DNA from: Trichomonas vaginalis G3
Taxonomy: Eukaryota; Parabasalia; Trichomonadida; Trichomonadidae
Assembly: GCF_026262505.1 (NCBI RefSeq)
Contig: NC_067206.1
Location: 3,190,879 to 3,254,878 of the forward strand
Direction of reading: 5' to 3'
DNA length: 64,000 nt
The notes under the pieces are model-generated. The model did no database searches. It was not told the DNA's origin and was given only the letters and a program-made list of their open reading frames with translations. Shown one piece after another: positions 46,200 through 58,980 of this stretch. Position numbers and translations under genes: made by a program. The first letter of the stretch is position 1, and every line of letters starts with the position of its first letter.

Positions 46200-47425
46200 C
46201 AACAAGAGCATGAGGTGAATATGGAATCTTTCCAAGAGTCTAAGAAAGATTCGGCTGACATAGTAGAAGAATATCGAAAATGTTTGCCGACATACAAAAG
46301 ACTCCAACACAGATGAAAATATTCAGCATAGAATGGAAGAACTGAAAAAAAAATGTACACAAATACAAAACCCTTTTTACTTACGAGCATTTAACGTTCA
46401 ATCTTCGGATGAACTCGTGAAAATAAAAGGTTAAATTTCAAGAAAACATATAGAAATGAAACATTGTTTAAAGTTCATTCAGAACCTAACCAAGATGGAA
46501 ACAAACCTACTTTTGTTTCTGCAGACGATGGAACTACAATGAGATGGGGTCATAAAGCTAACCCGGATAGGTGGTTCATAAACTTACAACCACAATTCCA
46601 AGAAGTTGTAGACGCAATGGAAGTGAATGGTGAACCAGAATATAGCTGGTATTTTAAGCGCGCTTTAATGCCATTGAAAGATATGAAAGATGCAGATATT
46701 TTGAACCAGTATGAAATGAACATGGCTGATGGAAATATAACACCTGACGTTCTAGAACATTTATCTCAAAGAACTACACAGAACCATAAAGATGGTATAT
46801 TGGTGAAGAGTTTAGAAAGAAAGTTAGGGAGATAGAAGGAAGAGAACCTATGTACATGACCTTGCAAACGAAAGTTTGCAAAATGTCATAAAAACTTACT
46901 TTGCAGACAAATGAACCGAGAAGGATAATATTTAAGAAACTCAAATGGACAGTACCAAATGAAATGTTAGTATTGAAAAACATGTTCTTGACAAAATAAA
47001 ACCAACTACAGAAATAAACGACGCAAGACTGAAAGATTGGGTAGAAGCTTTCCATTCACAAAAGATTAGTTGGTAACATGGAAAGAAAACCAGAATGGCT
47101 ACAAAAACATATTTGGAAACGAGCTTATTCCATATGGACAGGCACTGTTTGAAGAGCTTGAACCGGAAACTCAGGACAGAGTCATGCAAACAATAGCGAC
47201 GACTCAAATACAGACTATGACAAACTCTTTCTAGGATATAGGTTACCTGAGATGGGCGACCAGAGCCAAAAGGCAAAAAGGACATGAAATTTGCAACATA
47301 CTAGATGAACATAATGCAAAGATGCAACAACTTCAAGCAGAGGCAATGAAGGAAAAAGAAGAGTTAAAAACTCAGTCAGGAAGAAGTAAAGCTTGGTCGG
47401 AGTGGTTCTATTATGACATATAAAT
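46200..47425 (+). pseudogene. Polinton structural-type gene region, unknown
   Basis: Coding traces on the plus strand, including MRWGHKANPDRWFINLQPQF and YFKRALMPLKDMKDADILNQ, with a charged helical end. No family recognised by eye; broken several times. Confidence 0.35.
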
Positions 47426-47449
47426 CCAACTATTCTATATTTTTACTCA

Positions 47450-48136
47450 TATGAAATGTACGCCGCTCAGAATAACGCCAACAGTTTTGGATGCTAGAAT
47501 GGAAATGTTTCCGAATGGTATAACGAATGCGACAATGCCATTAGAAGGTCAGAAATAGTTCCTGGAACTTAGAATATACAACTGCTGTTTCTTATGGAAA
47601 CGTAGGTGAGTTTGGAGAAGGTTCTTCAACAACAGTAGATATTGCTTGCGACAGTTTCATATAATTCTATTGACAACTCTTTCTTATACGTGGAACAAGA
47701 CATTGAAATAAAACCTTCTGCAAGTTGTCTGACAAGAAGGTTGCAATGGAATTTTCTATGTGGATACCAATATGCTCCAGAAGTTTTCATGGGATATAAG
47801 ATATATTCTAACTCTGACTTAGTTCAAAAGTAACATGGGCAAACTATGAATGGTTCGCTTTGAGAAACTCAGTACAACCACAAGCTAGAGAACAAACAGA
47901 CCAGTATGCAACTATTGAGAAAAATAAGAAGACTTGACCCTAACGTTCCAGGAGTTTAATGTTAACCTTTCTGGACAAACTGCAGCAGCAGTAACCAAAG
48001 TAAAACTGAAACTTAGAGTCCTTTGTCATCTTCCTCATCTTCAGGTTTTTAAGATACTTGCCAAACTGGGCAGGAAAAATTTCTATCGAACTTACTCCAA
48101 GCAAAAATAACTTAGTCATTGCACCAACACAAGACC
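47450..48136 (+). pseudogene. Candidate Polinton capsid gene, cut by an assembly gap
   Basis: Beta-rich coding traces (MKCTPLRITPTVLDARMEMF; YNSIDNSFLYVEQDIEIKPS) just before the gap and the ATPase region, the usual place for jelly-roll capsid genes. The assignment rests on position and composition only. Broken. Confidence 0.3.
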
Positions 48137-48161
48137 NNNNNNNNNNNNNNNNNNNNNNNNN
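48137..48161. other. Assembly gap (25 N)
   Basis: A run of 25 N; real length unknown. Confidence 0.99.
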
Positions 48162-48369
48162 TATGGTCGACAGATTGTTTTGCTTGTCAAAAGTTTTGTT
48201 CGAATATTAAGATAGCGAAATCACAGACATTTTCTAAAGATAAAATTTTTTAATTTTTTCTAAAAATATGTTAGAAAAAAAGTTTTTGTGACATTTGATA
48301 AGAAATTTGAGAATTGTTTTTAAACAAGAAGCAAGAGGACATTAGAAATGCTCAGATAAAACCCATACA

Positions 48370-48900
48370 TGACAAGTTCCTATTTGCTCAGAATGGTAAT
48401 AACAAGGTCTAATCCACCACCTGGGTCGGGTAAGACTTTCCAACTTATCTTAAAAATGGCTGCACAACAAACAAGAACTAGATTTGAGAAGAAACCGATT
48501 CTATGAGTTAGTTGTCATTTGTAGTACTTCGGAGTCAATTTGACCAAACCGTCATTCGTTAAAGAAATTATAAAAGAAGTCTAAGTTAGTAATGTATATA
48601 AAGACTTCTGGAGTTGTTATGATTGGATAAAAGAAGGTACCAAAGAAGAGTTTTGAATAACAATTTGCTATAAAATGAGGTATGTCAATGTCGAAGTTTA
48701 AAGACCCAAATGAGGAGAAATGCAGAGAATATTTAGAGGAAGAAACACTTCAGAAACAACAGAAAAGAGATAGATACATTTCGACAGAAATTTGCAATCT
48801 TACGATTGGAAGACTTACCCTCATAGATGTCTTTCTTATTTTAGATGACTTTTGCTTCTCATCCTTTTGTTAAAGAACAGAGAACAAAGATATGTGTCGA
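48370..48900 (+). pseudogene. Polinton packaging ATPase remnant
   Basis: Plus-strand traces with a P-loop, NPPPGSGKTFQLILKMAAQQ (~48,410-48,470), and a Walker-B-like FLILDDFCFSS (~48,830-48,860), the order seen in A32-like packaging ATPases. Counterpart of 14,756-15,655. Broken several times. Confidence 0.6.
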
Positions 48901-49261
48901 ATGTCTTAGAAGCTCAGAACTTTAAATCGTCAGTATGTAATTATGTGTAACTAGACAGCAAAAGTTTAAGTAAGTGATGTTTAAACGAATACTACTGACA
49001 TTGTGACTCTTTCCCGGATTGTCCGAGACGATTTCATGGAACTTAGAAAGATCCATGGCATGGTAATGTTGACAGTACATGAACTATGATAAGTAAGGAC
49101 AGTCATACAGACCCATACTTCTTTTCAGAATTCATATTCTAACGGCAAACAAAGTGTCAAATTGTAAAAAGTCAGCTTTAAAAAATAAGATTTTAGTCTT
49201 AGTCTGTTTGGTGGTGATGGGGCTGTCGGTTCTTTCTGGCTTGGGAATGGACTCGGTTAGG

Positions 49262-49740
49262 GGACGTCTGACATTGTTTGAAACATAATAATAAGACTTG
49301 TCTTGAAACAATAGAATAGGACTTGTCTTTTGTAAAATAAGTTATATAAGACTTGTTCCTTGTAAGGTATAGTGTTTGTTGGAAGTAATAAGGAGATCTT
49401 GTCTTGGAAAAATAAGACTGTTTGAAAAGAGGTTTAGAAGTAATATGCTTGAGAAAGAAGTATAATGATTTCTTCTTTGAAAATAAAGGCTTTGTTGAAA
49501 AGTTATCGTCTTGATTAGTCAAGACACTGGGGTTCTCCGAATTTGAGAACTTTACCAAAAGGGGTGGTTTCTTGAATAATAAGGGTCTTGTCTTGAATTA
49601 AAGTAAAAGACTTGTCTTTGAAGAAGTAAAGACTGTCTGAGAAAGTAAAAAGACTTTGGTCTTTTGGAAGAAAGTAAAAGCACTTGTCTTGAAAAAGTAA
49701 AAGACTTTGTGCTTGAAAGAGTTAAAAGATCGTCTTGAAC
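49262..49740. repeat. Degenerate AAGACTTGTCTTGAAA repeat tract
   Basis: About 480 bp made of imperfect copies of (A)AATAAGACTTGTCTTGAAA-like units of ~20-30 bp, each centred on the short palindrome AAGACTTGTCTT. Copies vary in sequence and spacing. Confidence 0.7.
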
Positions 49741-49799
49741 AATGACCGACATAGACCAGCAGACTGAGGCAGTTTACCTACCTGAGCCATCTGAAGTCA

Positions 49800-52700
49800 A
49801 GCTTGAAAAATAAAGAGTTCATTTAACTCTGCTCTGTTGAATGTTGTCAAAATACTCTGTTGTTTTTTTTTCAGTGCGGCAAATTTCTTTGAATGAAGTT
49901 AATTTACTAAACTTTATTCATAGTGGTGTTTTGAGGTAACGTTATCTTGAACTATTTGTGTTACATCTTATTCGGTGTCATTGAAATCGGTAAGTTTTTT
50001 CGCGATAGGAACCGAATTTCTGGTCGGATTTGTATAGATCTTAGGCGAAGGGTCGTTAAAGCTTGTTGTTTCTTCTGACTAAATGCAACATAACCATATC
50101 TCTGTCTTCTCATTTTTCCATCTTCTTCAGTATAAATCATTACTTATAGTTTCCTTTTCCTTCCTTTTTTGGACCGAACGTGGTATTCTTTTCTGAATTG
50201 CTTTTGTCTTTTGCTTCAAGCTTGTTCTCTAGCTCTTTCACGTTGCTTGTCTATGAATTTCATTCTAACATCATTGAAAATATAAACAAGCGTAACGAGG
50301 TGAAGCCCACATTGCAACAAGCATTTACAAGAAGTCTATGTACATAATACTCTCAAACCGTTTGGGGCAATTTTTTTCCACGATTTCGTACGGAATCTCA
50401 GTTCCGCGGTTTTTTACCGGTTTCCGCCAACATATGAGGAAATTCTTTTAAAAGTTCTTTTGTCTGTTGGTTTTCAAAACAATGACGTGCCTTGCTTTGT
50501 TTAGAACGAAAGAGGCATTCAAAATACTTTGCATTGGTACATATTCGTCTTTGGACGAACGAATTGAGACGGAGTTGTTTTGTTAAACTGTATGTACTGC
50601 GTATTCTTCATTTTATAGCTTCATGCGACTATAACTTGTGTGTTCTCTGTTGTTGACATATCTTGCTTTTATATTCCGGATAAAAAAATAAAAAAAATAA
50701 AATTTGCGTTATTTTTTTTATCTTGTATAAAAGACCAAAAAATAAAGCTTTAGTTATTTTTCATCAACTTAGTCAAATAAATTTTATTAGCTTTATCTAT
50801 CTATCTACTTTCAAACGTTCTTTACCTTTCGTTGGGAGCACCATTACATTTTTTCAAACTTTTCGAGTAGTTTCTGTTTCGAGCTCTCAATATGCGTTAA
50901 CGAACCACAACCTTTAACTCTTAATTGACTGTACTGTCATATTCTTTGATTTATATTATATGTTCTTCTATCTTATATCTCTTTGTATTGAAGTTCCTTC
51001 GGTTTCTGACGATGTTAAAGTAAGGCCTTCACTTGGCAACGTTATCCCGTATCAATGAACCATATGTTTATGAATATTATCCAACAACTTGGGTCTAAAC
51101 CATAACAAAAACTATTGGTAATAAGACTTTTGTCAATTAATTTGCTGTAGTTCCTGAAATTTTACCGATATCAAAAGCTCAGGATCTTGTCAAAATTTTC
51201 TGAGTAGAAGCAATTTCTACCCAGTCTTTGGTTGCTTTCCAGAAGGTGTTATAATGTCTGCCAAAGAAATTGTTGGGTATTTCTTTTGAGTATTCTTACG
51301 TTTAAATCACCTATTCTAACCTACTTTGGTGTCATTGTCTTATACTTTCTAACTGTTTCAAACTCAATGTTTTGACATATCTTGTTCTTACATACAAAAA
51401 TAAAAAAAATATTTTATAAAAAACTTACTTTTTTTTTCTATCTTAAGGAAATTCATGATTTTCATACGGAATCTCTTCTCTCGGTTTTTCCGAGGGAAGC
51501 AATCTTTATGCCATTTTACTCAGAATTTTTTACAACAAAAATAATGTTTAGGTGAAGAGGTGAGATTTCACCTTTTTTTTAACCTAATTTTCAACCTTCT
51601 GATATTTCATGAAATTTTCACAACTTAATACCAAATAATGTTTAGGTGAAGAGGTGAGATTTCACCTCTTTTTTTTCACCTAATTTTTCACCCCAGTTGA
51701 TTTTTATGAAAATTTTTGAAACTCAACGGTTTGACACAACGCCCTAAAAATTATTTACTCAGAATTTATTGACTGAATTCAATAAAAATATATTTTAGGT
51801 GAAGAGGTGAGATTTCACCTCTTTTTTTCACCTCATTTTTCACCTGTTAATTTTTATAAGCGTTTTACATGAATTTGTTATTATTGATGTATATTTAAAT
51901 CCTAAACATTTCGTAGCTTCTTATTTCTTCTGTCAGTACATCGAATGTTTTAAAAACGATACCGAAAGTTTCTTTATACTTCTTCTGGAGCGTCAGATGA
52001 AGGAAATCTTCTGCTGCTTGGGATAGTTTTGTTCAGAAATGTTAACATATCCATTTTATCTCTCTTGCTGGCTTTTTCTGCTTCTTTCTTTAAGTCTGCA
52101 TGAGTCGTTCCATTTCGCATTTCTTTCCATCTCTGTTGACTGAGTAGTTATATTTTCTATTGCTGCTTTACATTTTTGAACATTGCCGGTTTCATTTTGC
52201 ATTGTACATTGAAACCTTACCTTGCAAGTACGACTAGGCACAACGTCAATGGTTTTCTTTAAATCTGAAGCAGTTTGGTCTTATTTTTCTTCCATACCTT
52301 ACCTCTTCTATCGTTTATCTCTTTAATTTCCCAAAACTTTTGCAACTAATTGAAACAAGGTTGTTCGTAGGTCTTTAAAACTCCCCAGATTTATATATGT
52401 CAGAGATGTTCTTATATACCATATTCGCAGTCTTTGTCCATGACTTTGTGGTTGCAATGATGAAACCAAGGAATTCATAATTTACCTTTCGTATGAACTT
52501 CTTTATTTCTACCGAGTCAGTGGTTTCACTTCAATTTCGTCGATTCAGGAATAAGTTAGTTTTGTATTGTTGGATTCAGGTAGTTTCAGGTAGATGTGTC
52601 AATACATATTGCTGCATTCATAAAGATGTACTGTTCATCTGTTTCATCCTGTGGCGGTACAGTTTAATATAGATGTTAAACAATTCCTGCTTTATCTTCT

Positions 52701-53100
52701 GATTTTTGTTCGAAAAGTATATGAAGAAGGATGAAGTTTTTTCATCTTACCACATAGATGTTGGAATTCATAAAACTAACAGAGTTTGGTGAAGTTGTTG
52801 CTAACATGTTCTTACAATAAAAATAAAAAAAATATTTTATAAAAAAACTAAAAATATATTTTATTCATCTAAGGAAATTCATGAAAATCAAGAGGGTGAA
52901 AAAACAAGGTGAAAAAGAGCGTGAAATCTCACCTCTTACCTAAACATTATTTTTGTCTGATTTACGCTCATTACGATGAAATCATGACAAACATTTACGA
53001 AGAAGTTTTGACAAAAACATTTACGAGAAATTCATGAAAATTCATGAGGTGAAAAAAGAGGTGAAAACAGGTGAAATCTCACCTCTTCACCTAAACATTA
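49800..53100. other. Polinton interior with unresolved coding traces
   Basis: Mostly minus-strand-style coding DNA broken into short frames (for example charged helical segments near 50,200 and 52,050-52,240). It also holds TTAGGTGAAGAGGTGAGATT blocks (51,540-51,850) like those in the element ends and a CTCGGTTTTTCCGAG stem (~51,478). No family could be named; a DNA polymerase was looked for and not recognised. Confidence 0.4.
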
Positions 53101-53109
53101 TTTTGCTGA

Positions 53110-53513
53110 ATTCAGCAACAAAATGAACGAGGTCAGGATGTATGTAAATACCTTTGAATTCATTCCATAACACCCCTTTGTAAGCTCATAAAATCTTGTT
53201 TTGAGGTCGAGCCACTTTTGGCTCCACCGTATTCTTTCAATCAAAACTCAAGAATTTCCTGCATCGAATTTTGTATAAAAAGCACCGCTGTTTTCCGGCG
53301 GGTTGGTATATTCTTCACAAAAATGCCTTAAAATACTCTTCCAGGACTTATTTTCCAACAACCTTCTAAGTCTTTCCTAAACTGCTGACACATATTTGTT
53401 GCATTTATATAACCATCCTTGTCTCTACGTAAGACTTCAATACCGTTGTAAGTGCCTTTTGTGAATGTTTCGCCATTAGATTTGTTCGTGAACGTTTTTG
53501 CTTCGACTGTCAT
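53110..53513 (-). pseudogene. KilA-N domain gene remnant in the Polinton
   Basis: The minus-strand frame begins MTVEAKTFTNKSNGETFTKG and carries the KilA-N hallmark DGYINATNMCQQF. Further downstream the sequence is related to 3,955-4,165 (including the HPDLVHF-coding piece). It looks broken. Confidence 0.75.
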
Positions 53514-53694
53514 ACTTGTTCTTACAATAAAAATAAAAAATATTTTTTTAAAAAAACCAACTTTTTTATTTTATTTCGGGAAAATTCATGAAATCAAGAG
53601 GTTAGAAACGTGTTAGAAAAACGTGTTAGATCTACATGCTAACATAAACATTATTTTTCAATACTTTTTCAGCACTTTTCCGTAGTTATATATG

Positions 53695-54540
53695 AAAGAC
53701 AATTCGAGATAAAGTCATAGTACAATGGTATAATATGCTGCACACCGTTTGTTGTGAACCAGAACTTGAAAGTCAGAGAAACTGTTACTAGGTGGTTCGT
53801 AGAATTTAGAGGTAAGGTTCATAAAGTCCTTAGCAATACATAGAAAACTATTGTTGCTTGAACTGAAACTTGCATGACACATAACATTTTGAGGGTCGAA
53901 CACGTTTCTATAAACTGTCCAATTTGCTGGTGGACGTATAAATTTAAAACGGACCGTCAGGTGGTAATGGTTCGTTCTGGTTTAGTAACCGAAGAAATTG
54001 TGCCCAAGAACGTTTGTCTACCTCCCAAATAAAAACTGTGTACTTCTTGGAGGGTTATTTTCAATCCTTTGAAATGAAACTGTGGAGTTCATCTTGTCAT
54101 ATTCTAGCTTCAGATAGTACGTTCCGTTTAGTAAAGAGTCGTATTTTTTCTTGAAATTCCCAGTAGTATTTGTTTATTTGAGTTTGAAAGTCATTTAGAG
54201 TTTTTTCAAGACTTTCGTCTGAACGAAACTGTAAAGTTTCCTCATTTCGTCAAATTTGTCTATTAGACCATCAGAACCTTCATACTGCCCATGAAAATAT
54301 ACTGCGAACATAAATGCGGTTAGTTCTTTTTGAAAACAAAACTCTTCTAAATCCTATTGCCTTTGCATCTGAAGGACTTTGAAGCCAACGAATTGGATAG
54401 TCAAACCTGTAAGCTCCGGATGAAATTTCTTCATCTGATATTGTCCTACCAGCGTTTGTAAAGATTATAGTCTCTAACGGTTTGTATCTGCTACTTTTGT
54501 TCTTTGTTTTTCAACCTGAAACATTTAATATATGTAAAAA
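53695..54540 (-). pseudogene. Paralogous structural-type gene, copy A
   Basis: Minus-strand traces include CHASFSSSNNSFLCIAKDFM and FYEPPSNSFSDFQVLV, clearly related to HASFSGAQNSFLCLANDFYE and LYEPPSGSISDFQVWFTTDG encoded on the plus strand at 59,150-59,990. Broken several times. Function unknown. Confidence 0.5.
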
Positions 54541-54544
54541 TATA

Positions 54545-55291
54545 TTGTTTTAAAATTGTATGCCATTTCATATTCTCATCTAACAAACATGTTGTCTGAC
54601 TGCTTGAGGGTTAGGTTGGTACCATTCAAAATTTTAACACTTGCAATTCCTTCAATTGCATTCAAAAATGTCTGATTCGGAGTCAAACATTTGTTCTTCT
54701 CTTTGTAGTCTTGAAAGCGTCAAGAAGTTGTGCGGCTGTTGTGACATTTGCCATGTGGCATAGTAAATGTGACCGTCCAAATCTGTATGGTTAGTCTGAG
54801 ATTTGTATCCTTTTCTTATTTCCGTCTTGTATGGCAGCAAGTACTCCCATGAAGCCTTCTTTGTTCTTTCCTTCGTCAAAGTTTACTTGTAAGGTTCGAC
54901 CAGATGTAATTTGACTTCTAACTTCACGGTACTTTTCATATGCATATCTTGTTCTTTCCATGGGAGCATGTTTGTCTTCACCTTTTCCCTTTTTTTCCTT
55001 CTCAAAGGATACAATTGTTCGTCATGTTTTCCAATAGAATCTGGCAAAGCCGTCGTGTCCTTCAACTTGCGGTTCAGAAACATCGAAAGGCATGTCCATA
55101 AGACGTTCTTCTTCTAACCTCTCTAATCGTTTGGATAATTTGCGCGTGCTGTTTCCAATTCATTTCGTAGCGAAGACCAGACAATTTGTCATAGACTTTT
55201 ATGGGTCTTCCTTCCTATATTTAAAATTCTTCGAAACTTTCCAACCATATTCTTTCTAACTCTGCTTTTATTCTAGCAGATTTTCTATCCA
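54545..55291 (-). pseudogene. Charged helical Polinton gene, unknown
   Basis: Starts MDRKSARIKAELERIW; later traces include RKKREKVKTNMLPWKEQDMH and KKASWEYLLPYKTEIRKGYK. No family recognised. Broken several times. Confidence 0.35.
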
Positions 55292-55338
55292 TTCTATATG
55301 GGGGGCATTTTTATAAAAATAAAAAAATATTTTTTTCT

Positions 55339-55566
55339 TTACTTTACATAACCGCCTGCTGCCATAAGTCTTTGACGCCAACCCATACCAGCTAATGAAG
55401 GTTGACTAAACTTTGGTTTTGGTTTATCTTCAGTTTTTGGCTTCCCTTCTTCTATCGGTTTTTCGTCACTTTTCGGTTCCTCTGACTTTACCTCACTTGC
55501 AGGTATGGTTGTGTCGTTAACATCTTCATAAATATCATATGCCATTTGTTTTTGTTTTCCTTTCAA
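55339..55566 (-). CDS. Lys/Glu/Pro-rich small protein of the Polinton
   Basis: 75 codons as read: an acidic/basic low-complexity region (EEPKSDEKPIEEGKPKTEDK) followed by a folded-looking end, FSQPSLAGMGWRQRLMAAGG. No family recognised; it may be one end of a longer broken gene. Confidence 0.3.
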   Translation of the reverse strand: MKGKQKQMAYDIYEDVNDTTIPASEVKSEEPKSDEKPIEEGKPKTEDKPKPKFSQPSLAGMGWRQRLMAAGGYVK

Positions 55567-55569
55567 CTT

Positions 55570-56505
55570 TTTGTGTTTGTTGTAAAGTTTAGAATATTTC
55601 GACTCTAAGTCAATGAGAATGTTCTATAATGAACTGTTTGTCAGTGAAGTATACTTTTCCATCTGTTGTCTCGAAAGCTCCTTCAGACTTCATATATTTT
55701 ATTTGTGAGAGTCTGTTTCTTTTTTGAGATACTAGCCGTTCCATTTCTATGAAAAGTGACTTTGTAGTTTAGGGTTTGCATTTCCAGACCTGGCACTTTC
55801 TATTATTGAATTTTTTCTCTTCATCTGTAAGTTCTTTGACGGGTTTTGACAATGGTTCTGAACTTTTTGTTTGTGTGTGTCAAATCTACCGTTTCAACTT
55901 CTTCGGTCATTTTCATCTCAGTAAAAAATTTTAGTTTGGTTTGTTTTCAACTGGTTGTTTAGGTTTTTTAAGTCGGTCTAAACTTCTGAGGTATAGGGAG
56001 GACTTGACAAACACGTTGTGTTAACTGCTGGAAGTCGACAAATCCATCTTGAACCCATTTGTCTCAATGCTGTATTGTTCATTTCATCTCAGTAAAAATT
56101 TTAGCATTCCCCACGTTTGAGGCGGTTGAGGTTGGTTATTGTTTACCCACTGTTGTGCATGGTTATATCCTCTGTTAAAGAATCTTTCACCTTGGTCCAT
56201 ATAGTGTCCTGCTTGGTTATAGTAGTCATTTGCTTTTTATAATAGTTTCCTGCTTCTCTTCCTACATTGTCCATCCATCCTTGAACTTTTCCTCTTGTTC
56301 AGGATTTGAATAAGATTTGTTGCATCTCGTGCTACATCCCAACTTTCTGACAGTTTTGTATAATAGGTTGTGCTTTCTCTTTAAGTATACCTAATGTACT
56401 CAAAATCTTCCTTCCATTCCAAATGCACCTCTGGCTATTGTTCCAACTGCGGGTAAAATCTGGATGCAACTCCTGCTAATGCGCCAAATAAACCATTTCT
56501 TATGG
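55570..56505 (-). pseudogene. Polinton structural-type gene traces
   Basis: Short minus-strand frames with Gly/Ala- and Asn/Gln-rich pieces (for example around 56,100-56,300). The order next to the divergent integrase echoes the left Polinton block. No family named; broken. Confidence 0.25.
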
Positions 56506-56512
56506 GTTAAAA

Positions 56513-57480
56513 ATGACGAATTCAAACAAGGACCCCTATGTTTCTAAGGCAACAAAGAAAGCACTCATGGTAAAAATCTTTAGTTCAACACCAAATGCTT
56601 GGTTTATGGATATCTTGGAAAACATTCCGAGGTATAGAGAAGATGGACCACCATACTGGCTAATATTTGTCGGTCAAAACACAAGATACTGTGAAGCCAT
56701 ACCATTACAGTCCAAAAATATTTAGATGTGAAAACTGCTTTGACAATATTCGTTGACAAATACCATCCAACAAAACTGACATCTGACTGTGAAAGTTCTT
56801 TCAAATCAGATGATATTAAAAACTATCTGCGTTCAAAAAATGTAACCAATATTTCATTGTCGACCAAAACCATTCTGCTCTTGGTGTCATTGACAGTTGT
56901 AAAAATCTTAAGAGACTTAAATCAACCACAAGGTGGTGAGGTAGATGAAATGTCATATGACGACAAAGTATAGACACTTTTCCATGGCAAAGATGAGACA
57001 AGTTTTAAATATTTACAATAACCGTAAACAAAAAGGTTTGGGAAACCACTCCCCGAAGAAATGAAAAACAACCCCGACTTAGAGAAAGACTATATATTTA
57101 ATAGTTTAGTCAAAAGAGACAAACAAGAAAGAATGCCAGGCTTCAAACTTAAGAAAGGTGACAAAGTAAAAATAGAAAACCTAAACGCGACCCATATGAA
57201 AATACTATTGACTATGACAACAATGGGAACTCGACAGGTACTCACATTCGTGTTCGTAAAAATAGAAGAAAGTATACAAGAGAATATTATGAAGTTTTAG
57301 CAAACATGGCAAAATGTACAGACTGCAAGCAGAAGATAAAACTACTATTGTCAGACCTCGTTTCAAACTTGTCAAAGTTCAAGGTGGTATACTTTCAAAG
57401 ACAGTTCCTAACAAATATAAGACAACTCCTGACGAATATGCTAAAGAAGTTGAAAATGACGACTAAGCAATTCTATACCA
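56513..57480 (+). pseudogene. Polinton retroviral-type integrase remnant
   Basis: The plus strand starts MTNSNKDPYVSKATKKALMV; core-like strands PPYWLIFVGQNTRYCEAIPL and KLTSDCESSFKSDDIKNYLR match the spacing of the integrase at 9738-10805 (PPYFLLFINVNSRKGYAFPM; TSDEDPAY). A basic beta-rich C-terminal part follows (~57,060-57,300). Broken several times. Confidence 0.7.
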
Positions 57481-57599
57481 TGCGTAAACTGTCATGTAAG
57501 GTGGCATGTAGTCTTTACTTTGTCCCGTTGTTTGTGTATATCCTGAAACGAAATGTGTATGGTTTCCTTCTCCTGAGTGTCACTCCAGTAACAATTTAT

Positions 57600-58160
57600 A
57601 GCAAACTTAACGTCGTCTTTAACATCATATCCTTTACCTTTTGTCATTCCTGACCATCCAATATCTATGCCTATGCCAACCTGCTTGAGATGTACTTAAA
57701 TCTATGTAGTGACTGTGCGCAGGTAAATTTTTCACCTGAAATCGTTTTACTTCCTCCTGTTTCCTTTGAAGAGTTTTGCACAATACAAAAACCTGTCGAC
57801 TATTTGTTCCCATGCACCAACACCAAACATTACTTGAGACCTCTTGCTTCCATAGATGTATAATAGAACCTACTGGGTTCATTAAATCAAACATATGAGA
57901 CATTATAGGATTGTCTCTTTTGAACTTAAAATATAGTGCAACTTTTCAGGTTTCTTCTGGTTTAAGTCAGAATATTTTTTATAATATAATCTTATGTTTT
58001 CAGGGTAGGTAAAGTCTTGACTATATATATTTGTTTCTGTCATCTTCATAATAGTATACTATTCTCGTTTTTTCTATTGCATTATATCTTTTATATCTAT
58101 AATAATCTAAATATAATGTTAGCTTTTGTTCATCTACATGTGGTGTTCTGACGTCATCTC
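57600..58160 (-). pseudogene. Fibre/baseplate-like gene remnant
   Basis: Minus-strand traces with DLMNPVGSIIHLW followed by a region translating as FGVGAWEQIVDRF in a neighbouring frame. The NPVGS ... W(E/K)QI..RF pattern is the signature of phage tail-fibre and baseplate proteins (of the NPVGSIY ... GGTWEQIKGRFLL kind). It is next to and on the same strand as the spike-like gene. Broken. Confidence 0.5.
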
Positions 58161-58980
58161 CTAGTCATAATAGTATGGTGCTGGAGCTGGGTCAGGCAAT
58201 GTCATATCTGTCATTTCATAAACTCTTAAATATTTCTTTTGTTCGTCTCCATAGAAGTTTAAGTAGCAGTTGTTGTCTAATGGAACTTTAACTTGTGTAC
58301 CATCGTTCTTTTTATAGCTTACATACATTTCATTGTTATTTTTCGGAATGAGTTTATACCGTGTACCATTTTTTAAGGACTGTACCAACTGCCATCTAAA
58401 ATATTTGTTTTCTTCATTGACAGAAAAGTCACCAACAATAGTTTCAATATTTTTTGTTCCTAGCAAACTTTGGTATTATTTCATTGACATATGTTTTATC
58501 TGCTTTATTTTCAAGGCTAACGTTTAAGTCTGTTATTTCAGAAGATGTATGTGTATGTCAACGTCACTTTTCCTGTTTAAGGTTTCTTGTAAGTTTGCAA
58601 TATTTGCAATGGTATGTGTATGTCCAACGTCACTTTTCCTGTTTAAGGTTTCTTGTAAGTTTGTTATTTCAGATATAGAATGTGTATGAGTCTTTTTAGA
58701 ATATTCTTTGTCAGCTCTTGTCACTTCACTTGACATTTTATTGTCAACATATGTTTTGTCCGCTAGTTCAGGATGAGTATGTTCTTTTGTTGCATAAGCG
58801 TTGTTAGCTCTTTCTTCTTCTTTTGCTATTGCATCGTCTACATATTCTTTGTCAGCTTTGTTGCCAACATCTGCTTTCAAAAGAAGTTCATTTATAGGTT
58901 TCTCGTTTAAAGTTCCTTTTGTTGGATTTATACAGACAGTATGGTTCTTATTGTCTTGAAATAGAAACTCATCTGTCATT
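58161..58980 (-). pseudogene. Spike/tail-fibre-like gene with HTH (His-Thr-His) repeats
   Basis: The start region MTDEFLFQDNKNHTVCINPT is followed by repeats typical of trimeric fibre stalks: LLKADVGNKADKEYVDDAIA, KEHTHPELADKTYVDNKMSS, KKTHTHSISEITNLQETLNR, KSDVGHTHTIANIANLQETL. GHTH and 'ADKxYVD' repeats are common in bacteriophage fibres, where His residues line metal-binding trimer cores. The distal part (MLGTKNIETIVGDFSVNEEN...) could be the head. Broken about twice or more. Confidence 0.6.

Noticed and set aside
48137-48161. Reading gene structure across the N gap
   Set aside because: The gap length is arbitrary; nothing can be said about continuity.
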